Made by a program: the position numbers and the translations under genes. Under the pieces are notes generated by a model. That model was given only the letters and a program-made list of their open reading frames with translations, was not told the origin of the DNA and did no database searches. Shown in pieces: positions 54,701 to 64,000 of a DNA stretch of 64,000 bases; the stretch's first letter is position 1; the number at the start of each line of letters is the position of its first letter. The stretch comes from Mugil cephalus (taxonomy: Eukaryota; Chordata; Actinopteri; Mugiliformes; Mugilidae): positions 26,655,672 to 26,719,671 of the forward strand of contig NC_061782.1 in NCBI RefSeq assembly GCF_022458985.1. Direction: 5' to 3'.

Positions 54701-56085
54701 TTCTCACAAAGCTCCCCCCATCCCAAGATCTTGCCCGTAGGCCAGTCTATATGGGGGTTGTGGCGCGTGAGCCATGGATGTCCCAATACCAGGGTGCGTG
54801 TTGGTGATTTAAACAAATAAAAGTTCATTAGTTCGCTGTGATTATCTATGGTAATGGCTATGGGTTCTGTGACGTGGGCTATAGTGAATAGAGCGTTACC
54901 ATTTAAGGCCCTTGCCAGGATGGGTCGTGAGATAGACTCAGTTTTCACTCCCAGTTTCTTGGCTAATCCCCAGTCCATTAAACTCTCATCAGCCCCAGAG
55001 TCAATTAAAACGTTCATCTCCATGACGGTGGTGTTGTGTTTTACCTTTATGGCGGTCAAACTGCGTGAAGGGGAACCTGAGGTTGAATACTTGCTTACTC
55101 CCCGAGCTGCCTTGACTGGGCAGACGACCACACGATGTCCAGAATCTCCGCAGTAGAAGCAACGCCCCTCCTTGAGACGACGTTGTCGTTCCGCCTGGGT
55201 GAGCTGGGTCTGGCCCAACTGCATGGGTTCAGCCTCTCCTACCGTGGATAAGGAAGGAGGAGGTTCGGGAGTCGGTCCCCGGGCTTCATGCCCATCCCGA
55301 ACCAGCGGTTGTCGGTACCTCTCCAACGATGGTTGGCCCTTCTGATGCCGATGGAGTTCTTGGATCCGGTTATCTGTCCGGATGACTAGGGCGATGAGGG
55401 AATCCAGGTCCGCAGGCAGGTCCAAGGGCACCAGTAGCTTCCGTATGGGAATAGACAGTCCATCCAAGAAAGCATCATAGAGGGCTGCGGAGTTCCATCC
55501 GCTCTCCGTTGCCAGGGTGCGGAAGCGGATGGCGTAGTCGCTTACCGAGTCGTTTCCCTGCTTCAACCCGCTCAATTCCCTAGCTTTCTCTCTGTCCGTT
55601 GACACCGGATCAAAAGTCTTCTGAAGAGCGGTTTGAAACTGTGGAAGCGAGTGGCACAGTGGAGAGTCACACTCCCATTCTGCCGTGGCCCATGCTCTCG
55701 CTCTTCCGGTCAGGTGAGACATCATGAAGGCGATCTTCGACCGATCTGTGGTAAATGCAAGGGGGGAATGTTCAAAGTGAATGGCACAGTCTATGAAAAA
55801 AGCCTTACAAGATCCTGGTTCTCCGGAAAAGCGCTCCGGGGGTGCCAGCCTGATCCCTGTTCCGACAGTGGGTACCGTCTGAACGGGAGCAACTGCTGTG
55901 ACTGGAGGCTCCGGCACAATTGGCGGGTTGTGAGTCTGTTGTAGGTGTCCAAGCATATCCTGCACTTGGGATGAAAGTTGACCCAACTGCGTGAACACCG
56001 CCACCTGAAACTCCTCCTGGCGGGAGAGTCGGGTCTCGTGAGCGTGGAGCGCGGCCGTTATCTGGCCAGTCCCTGCTGAGTCCAT
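51772..56085 (-). CDS. Ty3/gypsy gag-pol polyprotein with chromodomain
   Basis: One 1437-residue frame encodes all functions. Gag: coiled N-terminus and a capsid-like region (residues about 80-250), then a zinc knuckle C309-x2-C-x4-H-x4-C322. Protease: DSGAD at 362. RT: about 515-720 with YLDD at 685-688. RNase H: D834, E877 and D904 regions. Integrase: His/Cys zinc site about 1013-1056 and catalytic D1086, D1146 and E1182 (spacing 35). Chromodomain: about 1374-1425 ([20 protein letters not shown]). The fused frame without frameshift is typical of this group. All key residues seen are intact, so the protein may be active. The start at 56085 is the first ATG after the LTR. Confidence 0.95.
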   Translation of the reverse strand: MDSAGTGQITAALHAHETRLSRQEEFQVAVFTQLGQLSSQVQDMLGHLQQTHNPPIVPEPPVTAVAPVQTVPTVGTGIRLAPPERFSGEPGSCKAFFIDCAIHFEHSPLAFTTDRSKIAFMMSHLTGRARAWATAEWECDSPLCHSLPQFQTALQKTFDPVSTDREKARELSGLKQGNDSVSDYAIRFRTLATESGWNSAALYDAFLDGLSIPIRKLLVPLDLPADLDSLIALVIRTDNRIQELHRHQKGQPSLERYRQPLVRDGHEARGPTPEPPPSLSTVGEAEPMQLGQTQLTQAERQRRLKEGRCFYCGDSGHRVVVCPVKAARGVSKYSTSGSPSRSLTAIKVKHNTTVMEMNVLIDSGADESLMDWGLAKKLGVKTESISRPILARALNGNALFTIAHVTEPIAITIDNHSELMNFYLFKSPTRTLVLGHPWLTRHNPHIDWPTGKILGWGELCEKECLQDKIQEKVTTVINSVSAHPVTDSKYPDLTSIPTCYHHLKEVFNKIKATSLPPHRPYDCAIDLIPGSTIPKGRLYSVSGPERQAMKDYIESSLKAGLIHPSSSPAGAGFFFVKKKDGTLRPCIDYSPLNDITIKNRYPLPLMSSVFDQLQQAKIFTKLDLRNAYHLVRIREGDEWKTGFNTPSGHYEYLVMPFGLTNAPAVFQAMINDVLRDFLDHFVYVYLDDILIYSPDLDTHKKHVAAVLQRLLNHKLYVKAEKSEFHADTVSFLGFIVASGRVQMDPAKVSAVVNWPTPDSRKKVQQFLGFANFYRRFIRGFSAIAAPLHALTSSKVHFSWSPEAGAAFKKLKSRFTTAPILIMPDTQRQFVVEVDASNEGIGAVLSQRSEQDGKMHPCAFLSRRLSRAERNYDVGNRELLAVKVALEEWRHWLEGAEHPFIVWTDHKNLEYIRRAKRLNSRQARWALFFNRFSFSLSYRPGSRNVKPDALSRLYDPEPVAKEPEPILPLTCVVGAVTWQIEIEVKQANGEAPPPSGCPENRLFVPVDLRPQVIHWAHSSLLSCHPGVRRTVFAISRRFWWPSMESEVREYVEACSVCARNKVSSGSRMGLLQPLPIPSRPWANISMDFVTGLPVSQGNTTVLTVVDRFSKMVRFIALPKLPSAKETAEIMIDHVFKIHGFPKDIVSDRGPQFVSRFWREFCRLIGAKASLTSGYHPEANGQTERLNQQLETGLRCLVSQNSSTWSKHLVWVEYAHNSLPTSATGFSPFKCVYGYEPPVFAAQEPEVTVPSVHAMIRRCRRIWAAARQVLIRQGDRTKKAADRKRRPAPAYQPGQRVWLSTKNLHLKVPSKKLAPRFVGPFPITKVIGPAAVRLRLPRSLRVHPTFHVSQVKPAKESPLVPLLPPPPPPEMIDGGPVYKVKRLLAVRNRGRGRQYLVDWEGYGPEERQWIPSRFIVDRTLIADFNRDHPEQPGPSGSRS

Positions 56086-56089
56086 ACTG

Positions 56090-56099
56090 GCCAGAGTGT
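56090..56099 (-). other. Ty3 primer-binding site, probably self-primed
   Basis: The minus strand reads ACACTCTGGC within the 16 bases between LTR and ATG. It does not look like a tRNA 3'-end complement (no leading TGG). Its complement GCCAGAGTGT occurs in the LTR (minus, 56470-56461), about 30 bases below a TATA-like GTTTAAGTA. An RNA starting there could fold back and prime itself, as known for Tf1 and proposed for the sushi group. Confidence 0.6.
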
Positions 56100-56101
56100 A
56101 C

Positions 56102-56680
56102 TGTCAGGCCGGGACTCGAAGCAGAACTCAGGACTCAGTATGCAGAGATGACAAAGGGGGTTTAATAGGAATGTTCAGAGATCCCTCACAGAGGGACAAA
56201 CAAAAGGCCACAAAAATTCCTGGACGTAATTCAAATCAGTGAAAACAAAAAACTCTCCAAAAGGAGGAAATAAAAATCGAATAAACAAATCACTAAATAA
56301 TCACAAAACACTCCGAATGGAGGAAACCTCAGAACTGAGGAAATAACTAAGAAAAGACTAGACAAACAAAAACTTTCTCTCCGAGAGGAAACACAGGCTT
56401 ACTTGGAAATTCTTCAGTTGAAAACATGAAGCAAGGCACGAGAACAAGTTGACGACGACAACACTCTGGCACAAGACAAGGGGAACACAGACTACTTAAA
56501 CACATGGAGGGAAATAGGGAACAGGTGGACACAATCAGGAATCAGGGAAGACAATCAGACTTGTGACACATGAGGAAGGGCAAGTGACCTGAAACGAGAG
56601 GAGCGTTACTTTTCAAAATAAAACAGGAAATGACAGGACAAAACAACCCCAAGACAAGACGCCCTCACCACGGTGTGACA
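56102..56680 (-). repeat. Ty3 element 5' LTR
   Basis: 579 bp. TATA-like GTTTAAGTA at about 56505-56497 and a predicted start near 56470 (both minus) give U3 of about 210 bp. ATTAAA for polyadenylation lies at about 56168-56163. No difference from the other LTR was found by eye. Confidence 0.95.
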
Positions 56681-56685
56681 GCTGG

Positions 56686-57719
56686 CCATCTAAATTAGAC
56701 CTTCCCAGGCTCCACGCTGTGCCTGATTCTTGCTGGTAAGGCTCAATAGCATTTAAAGGTTATGTGTCACTAATGTAAATTACTGTACAAAGGGAGAGAG
56801 ACATTATGCCAAACCAAAAAAACAAAAAAAAAAGACAAAAACAAATTACACTGAGTGTGATTTCATTTATAAAAGCCAAGAAAAGGAGAAAAAACTGAGA
56901 GGTTTCTGTCTGACACAATGCTGAATTTGTATACTGATGCTGGAGATGCCTCATCAGAAGCTTCTCTATTCGCTTTTCTGTAGGAATGTTGCTCCAAATG
57001 TCAGTAATAGGGAGACATGTGTCTGCGAAGTGCATGACAATGCCAAAATGAAAGCAGAGAAGCTCAAGCATGTTTTATCACTTGCAGTCTCCTCAAGAAA
57101 ACCTCTAAAACTCCTCTGAAACTATCCAGTGCCTCTTCAGTGCAGTGAAATCTGAAATTCAAGCACTGTGATATGTCACTTTCAGATATTTAATGTCACA
57201 TGTGTGTCTGCTATACATGCTGATTGCATGTGTTCAACATTTATGAGTTATTAGTTATTTTTATTAACATAAAATGATGACAGTCTTAATTAGCCATGAC
57301 AAACAAGATAATGTGGTCACTACCAAAACTGTACCATCACTACCGAAACATGGGATGTTCTGTCAAAAATAAAGTGTACTGAATGATCAACTAAGATGTT
57401 ATGTTGGTGTTTGGTTTGATGCACGTTAAACTAGTGAATCCTTAAGTTTGTAATCAGTATGGTCAACGTTATGTCTTTTACAAAGAAAAATTGGATTCAA
57501 AATCCTATGATTCTGACAAATCACACTTTAACAATTTGTTAAATTATATATTTTTTTTTAATCTAACTGTGAATTTTTAAAAATAAACTTTCAGAAAAAT
57601 ATATTAATAAGGTAGATGTAAAGTACATTTTAATAGATCAATATAATATAACCCTTCTTATCATGGGATCATTTCTGAAAATACAAAATGAGAATAAACT
57701 GTACAACTACTAGAAATGT
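56686..57719. other. Continuation of the Ty3-split repeat, and spacer
   Basis: 56686-56745 continues the broken frame of 50955-51175. A plus frame near 56937-57119 has SNRETCVCEVHDNAKMKAEK, a Cys/His pattern (CxC..H.N) familiar from uncharacterised teleost repeat proteins. 'ccatcactaccgaaacatgg' (57331) echoes 'cactgccaaaacagtcacaa' (50973), so both may lie in one older element. The rest is AT-rich. Confidence 0.4.
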
Positions 57720-58017
57720 CAGAATCAGGATCAGAATCAGCTTTATTGTCCAGGTATGTGAAGACATACAAGGAATTTGACTCCGGTCACTTTGCTCAAT
57801 GGTACAACAAAAAATAAAGAACAACACTACAAGCATAAAAATAGAACATATGAAGGAAGAATAGAAAAACTGTACAACATAAATAGACTTTCAGAATTAA
57901 AAAATAGAATATACATCTGTGCATCTGTATATAGTATATACAGTGAGTATGAACATGAGTATAAACAGTATGAACAGTAGTATGTACAAAATGTAATGGG
58001 AGTTATTATGAGAATGG

Positions 58018-58452
58018 TCACGTGCTCTGTGACTGCTCAGAGTTCATCAGAGTGACAGCCTGGGGAAAGAAACAGTTTTTGTGCTGGGTGGTTTTTGCGT
58101 ATATTGCTCTGTAGCGCCGGCCTGAGGGGAGGAGTATGAATAGATAGTGTCCAGGGTGTGAGGGGTCAATGGAGATTTTACCGGCCCACTTCCTGACCCT
58201 GGACCGGTATAGGTCCTGGATGGAGGGAAGGTCGGTGCCAATAATTCTCTCTGCAGACCTGATTGTCCTCTGCAGTCTGTCCCTGTCCTGTCTGGTGGCT
58301 GTTCCAAACCAGACCGTGATGGATGCAGTCAGGACAGACTGGATTATTGCAGAGAAGATGATCAGCAGCTCCTGGGCCAGGTTGAACTTCCTGAGCTGAC
58401 GCAAGAAGTACAACCTCTGCTGGGCCTTCTTCCTAACAATGTCAGTGTGGGA
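58018..58452 (-). pseudogene. LINE reverse transcriptase, C-terminal part
   Basis: The minus-strand frame from the hAT edge gives SHTDIVRKKAQQRLYFLRQL, RKFNLAQELLIIFSAIIQSV, LTASITVWFG and RLQRTIRSAERIIGTDLPSI, ending SHPGHYLFILLPSGRRYRAI and NCFFPQAVTLMNS. This is the thumb/connection end of the RT in Rex1/CR1-like teleost LINEs and is nearly complete. The open frame extends upstream into the hAT insertion only by chance. Confidence 0.8.
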
Positions 58453-59416
58453 CAGGGCTGGGCAATTCATTTCTACAGGGGGCCACATGAAAAATCTGAA
58501 GTGTGTTGGAGGGCCAAACCAAACGATAACTTGAAGGTAATTCTGCTCAATATTAATTTTCTCCCATTGTAAAAAGCAGTAAATTATATATGTTGATAAG
58601 CTGCTACTGGTAATCAGAAACATAGAAATTCTATAAATATTTATTTACATTTATGAGTTTTGGTGTAGGTTGAAGAGGAAAATGAATCACAATCGATCTG
58701 TAGTTTTGGATATAACGCATTGGAATGTTGGAAACTTTGTCCTCTTTGGAAAACATTGGTGAACCAAGGAAGGACCATGTAGCTACATGAATTATTTTCT
58801 GTATCTCAATAAATCTCAATAAATGTTTAACCCTTTAAGATCTGAATGTCCATCTGACCACAAAGGGAGGTTGCTGTATTTGAATTACCGTAACTCCCTG
58901 ATGGACAATATTCAAGTTGCGCTTTCTAGAAAAAATGCTGCCATAATGGTAATGATGACGCACCGCTGGTGTCGGCTGCAGGTTGGAGAGCAACGATCGC
59001 GGAGCCCCAGAAGGAGAGACTTGTCTGGAGGAATTTGTTGGTAAAAACAAAGTTAGTTATACTCTTGAGATGTCACGAAGACCTTTCAGGCAAAAGCACA
59101 ACTAACCAGTGTTCAGTCACAATGAATATTGTCAATAGCACAAACCATTGTGACTTACGGTATTTCAAAATCGGCCGCTTTGACGGATGCCAGCGATCCG
59201 TTCAGGCTTTTGAGGGTTAATAGATGGCAAGAAGCTGTTTCAATCTTACTTTTTGAAGAATTGACGAACTAACAGTGCCATGACGTAAATAACACATCAC
59301 GGCTCAAAATAAAAGCAACACAGTTGTATTGCATGCACAGCATAAATCTGTGCTTATGACTGACATACCGCGGGCCAGACAGGAATGCCCAAAGGGCCGT
59401 AAAATGCCCAGGTCTG
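58453..59416. mobile_element. hAT-like non-autonomous element with 8-bp target duplication
   Basis: The duplicated target GTGTGGGA occurs at 58445-58452 and 59417-59424. Ends are CAGGGCTGGGCAATT and, inverted, CAGACCTGGGCATTT, about 12 of 15 alike; hAT ends typically begin CAG. 964 bp with 'gggggccacatgaaaaatc' near the left and 'gcgggccagacagg' near the right end. No transposase frame. It interrupts the LINE and contains a piggyBac-like MITE. Confidence 0.88.
58831..59216. mobile_element. piggyBac-like MITE nested in the hAT-like element
   Basis: It is flanked by TTAA at 58827-58830 and 59217-59220. Ends are CCCTTTAAGATCTGAATG and, inverted, CCCTCAAAAGCCTGAACG. TTAA targets and CCC ends define piggyBac-type elements. 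386 bp, no coding sequence. Confidence 0.8.
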
Positions 59417-59424
59417 GTGTGGGA

Positions 59425-59830
59425 GGTCCACTTCAGGTAGGAACCTGAATGAGTCCACGGTGGGGACGGTCCTGTTTAAGATGGTAAGGGTAGAGGTGGA
59501 TGGTTTTTTTTTTCCTAAAGTCCACAGTCTTGAGCGGGTTTAGCTCAAGGTGGTTCTGACTGCACCAGAGAACCAGCTGATCCACCTCCCCTCTGTATGC
59601 ATAATCGTCCTGTCCTGGATGTGTCCAATGACGGTGGTGTCATCTGCAAACTTCAGGAGTTTCACAGAAGTGTCCCCAGATGTGCAGTCATTCGTGTAGA
59701 GGGAGTACAGCATTGAGGAGAGAACACACCCCTGGGAGGCGCCAGTGCTGAGAGAAGCTCATTGACGATGGTGTTGAACGCCACAAAAGTCCACAAACAG
59801 AACCCGCACGTAGGTCCCTGCAGAGTCCAG
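59425..59830 (-). pseudogene. LINE reverse transcriptase, palm fragment
   Basis: The minus strand in broken frames reads ASQGCVLSSMLYSLYTNDCT, VKLLKFADDTTVIGHIQDRT and WFSGAVRTT. QGCVLS and FADDTT are the two motifs at the RT active site (usual PQGCVLSPLLYSLYTND). Together with 58018-58452 it forms one LINE copy separated by the hAT-like element. Confidence 0.78.
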
Positions 59831-60766
59831 GTGGTGCAGGATGTAGACACATTTAATTCAAGATGTTTCCCACTCAATTCTGTAGAATGACTCACATACA
59901 GTCAATGGTTTCTATTCATAGGATCTGAAACCCTTTAGACTCTCGCACTGAATCACTTACAGCAGATGTCACTTAAGTCAGTAAGGGCTCAGGGCTTGAG
60001 TTTTTAGAGATCAGATTGGAATTGGGCCTATGTAGGACCCAATTACAGTCCGACCTCTTACGGGCTCACTGATTTAGGGGCGCGTTTGCGTGAAGTCTGA
60101 GAGTGTGTGTTCCATTGTCAGATCATCAAGGCAGTAAGTCAGTGAATGAACCTTTAATGCCCCTTAACCGTAAGTCAACATCGGTATCTGTAAGGGAATT
60201 CCCCACAGTTCATAGCGTTGTGAAACGAAATACGGAGGATACCATTGGAGCACCTGAAATCTAACAAAAAAAAAGAAAAAAAAAGAATGGTCTGATCGTA
60301 ATGGGAGGAGCACAAAAGAAGAAATTTATATGCAAGTTTTAACATTGATTGTCACAACTGTGTGAAGTTTGTGATTATTGCACAAACTTGGTTAGATCTG
60401 ATCATAGGACATTTTACTACCTAAATACATATATTTAGGTGGCAAAAACAACATTTTTTAAAATCATAGCTACACTTATGACGTTTTTAACAAGTCAAAC
60501 CATTTGAAAATTGGTACAAAATTCAGCAAATGATTCCACTTAAAATAGCGGAGTACCTCTTTCCTTCGTTGGTTTACATGCAAAGCTGCCTCTGTTGGCA
60601 CTATACCAAGATGGCGGCAATTTTGTTTACTAAATGCGGCCTAAAATTATCAGGTGACAACTGTTTTCCTACTTTCCTATTACGCTCAGAACAAACAACA
60701 ACACGATTAATTTTCACATGATCTCAGTTCACTTTGTGACCTAATTTGGCCACGTGACATTTAGAG
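59831..60766. other. Spacer, no gene recognised
   Basis: An A-run lies at 60262-60288. CCAAGATGGCGGC at 60606-60618 fits a YY1 site. Nothing else is seen. Confidence 0.4.
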
Positions 60767-61040
60767 GGGGCAGCACAGCGGCGAGCATTGATGCCTTCCA
60801 GCAAGAAGATCTGGCCTTCTGGGTGGAGCTTGCATGTTTTCCCTGGATACTTTTCTCCCACCTCCAAAGACATGCTCGTTACGCTAATTGGTGATTCTAA
60901 ATTGTGTGAATGATTGTTTGTCTATGTTAGTCCTGTGATAGATTGGCAACCTGACAGCTGGGATAGGTTCCAGCAATCCCTGCGACCCCAGTGAGGATAA
61001 GCGGTAGTAGAAGATGAGAGGAGATGAGATGAGAACATGT
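60767..61040 (+). mobile_element. Teleost SINE-like repeat
   Basis: It starts GGGCAGCACAGCGGCGAGCA and has 'gagcttgcatgttttccctg', 'tctcccacctccaaagacat', 'gtgatagattggcaacctga' and 'gctgggataggttccagcaa', ending with GATAAGCGGTAG and a GATGAGA-rich tail. This order is that of a very common teleost repeat whose 3' tail matches RTE/Rex3-type elements. It is shortened relative to usual copies. Confidence 0.7.
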
Positions 61041-61485
61041 AGAGGGGCACTGTTTTACACATCGTAAAATCCTCATCCCCATCCTAATTAGAGAAGAGAA
61101 ATAAGGAATTGACAACTTGACACAACAGAGAATTACTGAGATTGTTAAGAAGAGTATTTTTTTTTTTATTAGTATTTATGTTAGCAACAGTCTGATAAAA
61201 TATGAGAGGAAGCATGGCTTCTCTTGGCCAGGAAAATGAAAAAAAAAAACATGTGAACCCATGACTGCTTAAGGAAGGAAAGGCTGAAGAAAGGCTGAAG
61301 AAACATGTAGAATCTAATAAAACTAGATTAAGATTAGGACATAGAGAATTAAATGAAACAGTGAAATTTACATGGGGCAGGTTTGTGTGAATGTGGAGTG
61401 GAGGAAGACAGTGACATACTTTTAATTGTCAGTTGTATAAAGAGAATCTATTTTTTTCCTGCCCTACTCTGACCTACACTCCAGC
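61041..61485. other. polr1c upstream flank, no gene recognised
   Basis: Contains T- and A-runs (61158-61169, 61239-61250). No frame of note. Confidence 0.4.
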
Positions 61486-61570
61486 ACAGTAGGTGGCGGT
61501 AATGCACCTTCTGAAGAAGAAGAACACGAAGAGGGGGAGGAAGAAGAAGAAGAAGAAGAAGAAGAAGAAA
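61486..61570 (+). repeat. Repeat with GAA tail directly upstream of polr1c
   Basis: 'cagtaggtggcggtaatgca' followed by a (GAA)n run is a common teleost repeat end. It finishes at 61570, 37 bases before the polr1c ATG, so it probably forms part of the promoter or 5' UTR. Confidence 0.65.
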
Positions 61571-61607
61571 ATGGAAGTGTGGGTGGAGTTAAATATTTCA
61601 AGACTTA

Positions 61608-61679
61608 ATGGCCGCAACCATGAGTAACGTGGAAGAAATTCGGACTCGAGTTATACTTGGGGAATTTGGAGCCAAAAAT
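61608..61679 (+). CDS. polr1c: RNA polymerase I/III subunit RPAC1, coding exon 1
   Basis: POLR1C (RPAC1/AC40) is the alpha-like assembly subunit shared by nuclear RNA polymerases I and III. The exon encodes 24 residues, MAATMSNVEEIRTRVILGEF then GAKN, ending at a strong donor AAT|GTAAGT (61680). The family N-terminus is MAA...VEEMRxRVVLGEFGVRN with the next exon starting V-H-T-T-D, so both the sequence and the exon end fit. Met5 is an alternative start. The remaining exons are not in the window up to 64000, so intron 1 exceeds 2.3 kb. Identification rests on 24 residues and the splice position. Confidence 0.8.
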
Positions 61680-61829
61680 GTAAGTGTGTTTCAAACTGTA
61701 GTTTTATGACCATAGTATTTGTTGAATACTGAATACTGTAATATTCATCGGATAGCAGAGCAGGTTAACTGAGCTGCATGGGGCTGTCAACTCGTGTAAA
61801 GTGCTGAACAGTATGCTGGTCCGAATCGG

Positions 61830-62088
61830 CATCAGGTTTACAAGGAATTTGTTCAAGGAACAAGACAAACCACTTAAATGAGCATAATAATAAAGTTCAA
61901 AAACAGGAAAACATAAATTACTTTCAGAATAAAAAAAAGGGGGAGAAGCTGATATATACCATGAACTTGAACAGTAAGTATAAATGAAGAGTTATTGTGA
62001 GAATGCTCAGAGACTGCTCAGAGTTCGTCAGTCCAGGGAAAGAAACTGTTTTTGTGCCGGGTGATTTTGGCGTACAGTGCTCTGTAGA
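61830..62088 (-). mobile_element. LINE 3' fragment, same family as 57720-58150
   Basis: 'agttattgtgagaatg', 'gactgctcagagttcgtcag' and 'gggaaagaaactgtttttgt' match 58005-58085. Only the end of the RT frame and 3' part remain, with extra AT-rich sequence. Confidence 0.65.
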
Positions 62089-63734
62089 GATGGGCGAATG
62101 ATGCCTTGTGAAGCTTCTGGGGCTTTTTCCCGATTATACCAAAAAAAGATTCGAAGCTTTAAAGGACCTTGTGTTGTTTGTCTCATTATCTCGGGAAAAC
62201 GAGCTCCGTTTTCTCGAAATAACGAGTTATTTATCTCGTTAAATTGGGAAAATGAGATCGAGATCTTGATAAATTAAGTAGAACCTTTTCACGTGACGTC
62301 AAATAACGTCCGGTTTGCGGCGAAACAAGGTATCCTTACTTCCGCAGATGATTTGGAATCGGAAATGGAATTCATACAATAGGAGACATGCACATACCGC
62401 ACAATACCGCATACCGTAACTCCAGCCCCCAATTATGAAGATAAGTGTTGTTGTTGTCTTATGTCTTTGTTGTTGTCTTTGTTGAGATGCCAGGATAATA
62501 ATAACAACATACGTGTATTTGATCATCTATTAGTGTCTGTTTCTAGATTGTTTTGCTATAATAACTGTTGCTATATCCAGTATTCTATTTCACAGCTGTC
62601 ATCCACAGAGTTGTGCCTGGAATATAGATTGGAATCATTTAGCTTTAATGTGTAATGTTGAATCCTCTCACACCCAACATTGTTTTAGAGCAGTGTCGCT
62701 GTTGATCACTTGATCACAGCGAGATCACGCTGTCACAGGTCTATAAGGAAAAACAAGTAGCCTCATTACCTCAGGTTTTTTTCTAATAAAATTATAGGGT
62801 TCCGTTTTCTCTTTTGTTGTGTTATGCTGCGGTTGCAGTATTCCACGATGTACCACTGTGGGTTCAGTGTGTTTTTCCTCATGTCAGTATTTCTGGAGCC
62901 TCAATTAATGGAGTGCACACTTAACAGTTAAGGCCTACATTAGTTGAGGGCAAAGACTTAGAAAGATACTGTTAACTAGTGTTTACATCCACACTTATAA
63001 TCACTGTATTATCATATTTCTTGATTATCATATTTTTCAAGTGGCCATTTAACACTATAAGGACCTGATGTCTTTTATCAGACTGTTGCAATTATCACTT
63101 CAATTCAACTAACTTTAGATATCCCCATGGGGTCATTTAACAGCACACTGATTATTATTCTGCACTTGTAAATGCATTCACAGAAAAAATAGTTCTGTAC
63201 ACAAACTGTCATGTTACTGTTTAGAAATGATCCAAATCCACTTAGCACATCATGTCTCTGTTTATAGTGAGTATGAGGACATACTTTTGTGAATTATGTT
63301 CATGTAGTTCAAATATTGTACAATTAAAGTACCCATTTCATGAATAATATATTCTTTTTTTTAATACTTTATTTTAGTCATCCTCAACCTACCTTGAGAG
63401 TGAATGCCAAACTGCATTTCTTTTTTAAAACATCATTTAATTTACACAACATAATTACATGCAACCATTTACAGTACACAGGGTCACAGCTGTGCTCAAT
63501 ATAGGAAACACACTGGGCCTAGACACTGGTACACTGGTGGTGACTGGAAGAAGAGAACGTTGGAGATCTGGATGGAATGAGGAGTGAACAGATGAGTTTA
63601 ACCCCAGGTCTGGAGGACAAGGAGAGTGATTTCCAACCAAAATGACAGCAGACAGTAGCAGAGTAGAACATATTTATGAGTTGGCAGCAAAGACATGATT
63701 GGCCGATTGAAATAGTGGTAAGATATGCCATGCT

Positions 63735-63860
63735 TTCAAGTCAACTTTATTGTCAATTCTGACTTGTGCAACACAATACAGGATTGAAATTACCTTCCTT
63801 AAAGGCCTATGGTGCAGCAGCAACAAAAAATGTAAACAAAATGTGCAAACGTTGAGAATA
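63735..63860 (-). mobile_element. LINE/SINE 3' tail, reversed
   Basis: 'tcaagtcaactttattgtca' and 'cttgtgcaacacaatacagg' are the reverse of a teleost LINE tail ending CAATAAAGTTGACTTGA. Nothing coding. Confidence 0.55.
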
Positions 63861-64000
63861 TAGAAATACATATATATACAAAGTACACTTAAGAGAAATA
63901 TTTCTTGATGGATAGTTTATTGTTGGGCTATGGACACAAGGAAAACAGGGACAGAAAATAAAAGTTTAATTACATCGACATCAGATTTCTGCTAGTGGAA

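Larger units (their letters stand above)
51176..56685 (-). mobile_element. Complete Ty3/gypsy chromovirus with 5-bp target duplication
   Basis: Left LTR 51181-51759, right LTR 56102-56680, both 579 bp and identical as far as read by eye, both TGTCAGG...TGTGACA. The target duplication GCTGG lies at 51176-51180 and 56681-56685. The interior holds one 1437-codon gag-pol frame on the minus strand without a stop. The leader between LTR and ATG is 16 bases and holds the primer site; the stop codon lies directly beside the polypurine tract. A chromodomain at the C-terminus places it with vertebrate chromoviruses (sushi-like group). Equal LTRs and an open frame imply recent insertion and possible activity. 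Confidence 0.95.
57720..59830 (-). mobile_element. Rex1/CR1-type LINE, 3' half, split by a hAT-like element
   Basis: The 3' end is at 57722-57775, where the minus strand ends with 'ccaggacaataaagctgatt' preceded by 'caaattccttgtatgtcttc'. Coding pieces lie at 58018-58452 and 59425-59830. In between sits the hAT-like insertion 58453-59416. Frames are broken in several places and the 5' part is missing. Confidence 0.78.
61680..64000 (+). other. polr1c: polr1c intron 1 (incomplete)
   Basis: No second exon is seen. It contains LINE tail pieces (61830-62088, 63735-63860). A start like a hAT end, 'agagatgggcgaatgatgcc', lies at 62085, and a TCTCG-rich stretch at 62180-62250. The rest is unassigned AT-rich sequence; minus frames near 63455-63731 are not family-like. 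Confidence 0.5.

Noticed and set aside
53698..55944. Several plus-strand frames across the Ty3 interior
   Set aside because: Shadows of the 1437-codon minus-strand gag-pol frame.
61680..64000. Second coding exon of polr1c
   Set aside because: No sequence resembling the expected VHTTDFPGN continuation was found on the plus strand.

Overview
This is a stretch of vertebrate nuclear DNA, almost certainly from a ray-finned (teleost) fish. Two host genes can be read. degs1 (sphingolipid delta(4)-desaturase) is complete on the minus strand in three coding exons (31465-31546, 25337-26079, 17488-17634; 323 codons). The first coding exon of polr1c, the subunit shared by RNA polymerases I and III, lies on the plus strand at 61608-61679 and the rest of that gene runs off the right edge. 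Nearly everything else is transposable-element sequence of typical teleost kinds. No prokaryotic gene, CRISPR array, rRNA or intact tRNA gene was seen.

Layout. 1-3100: 5' end of a minus-strand endogenous retrovirus (LTR, proline-tRNA primer site, leader with about 110-bp tandem repeats, broken gag). 3101-6775: L1-like LINE with internal deletions. 6782-15436: a dense block of three families (called A, B and C here) of non-autonomous elements that look like Helentron/HINE rolling-circle elements, with end-to-end arrays. 15770-16262: LINE tail. 16641-31546: degs1, its introns filled with A and C elements, an L2-like LINE with a SINE fragment, two Tc1-like fragments and a MITE. 31547-40361: degs1 upstream region, an inverted copy of an intronic repeat, a long inverted repeat, and a sequence present in unspliced-like and spliced-like versions. 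40362-48060: three DNA transposons in a row with recognisable ends and broken genes (IS630/Tc1-like, pogo-like, PIF/Harbinger-like). 48541-50800: reversed family A pieces, a Penelope-like element and LINE fragments. 51176-56685: a complete Ty3/gypsy chromovirus with one 1437-codon open frame, 579-bp LTRs that read as identical, and a 5-bp target duplication. 57720-59830: a minus-strand LINE split by a hAT-like element that itself holds a piggyBac-like MITE. 60767-64000: SINE-like repeats and polr1c exon 1.

How the parts relate. degs1 makes ceramide from dihydroceramide in the endoplasmic reticulum; polr1c supports rRNA and tRNA synthesis; nothing here links them functionally. The notable biology is in the repeats. 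The A, B and C elements share a plan (5' hairpin, paired subterminal inverted repeats, 3' hairpin) but use different end sequences and show joins between families. The Ty3 element looks recently active and self-primed. No wholly new protein system was recognised. The best candidates for something undescribed are the end-swapping family A/B/C elements, the spliced-looking duplicate at 35902-36000, and the hairpin-bearing repeats of the retroviral leader. All family names rest on motif recognition by eye, not on database searches.
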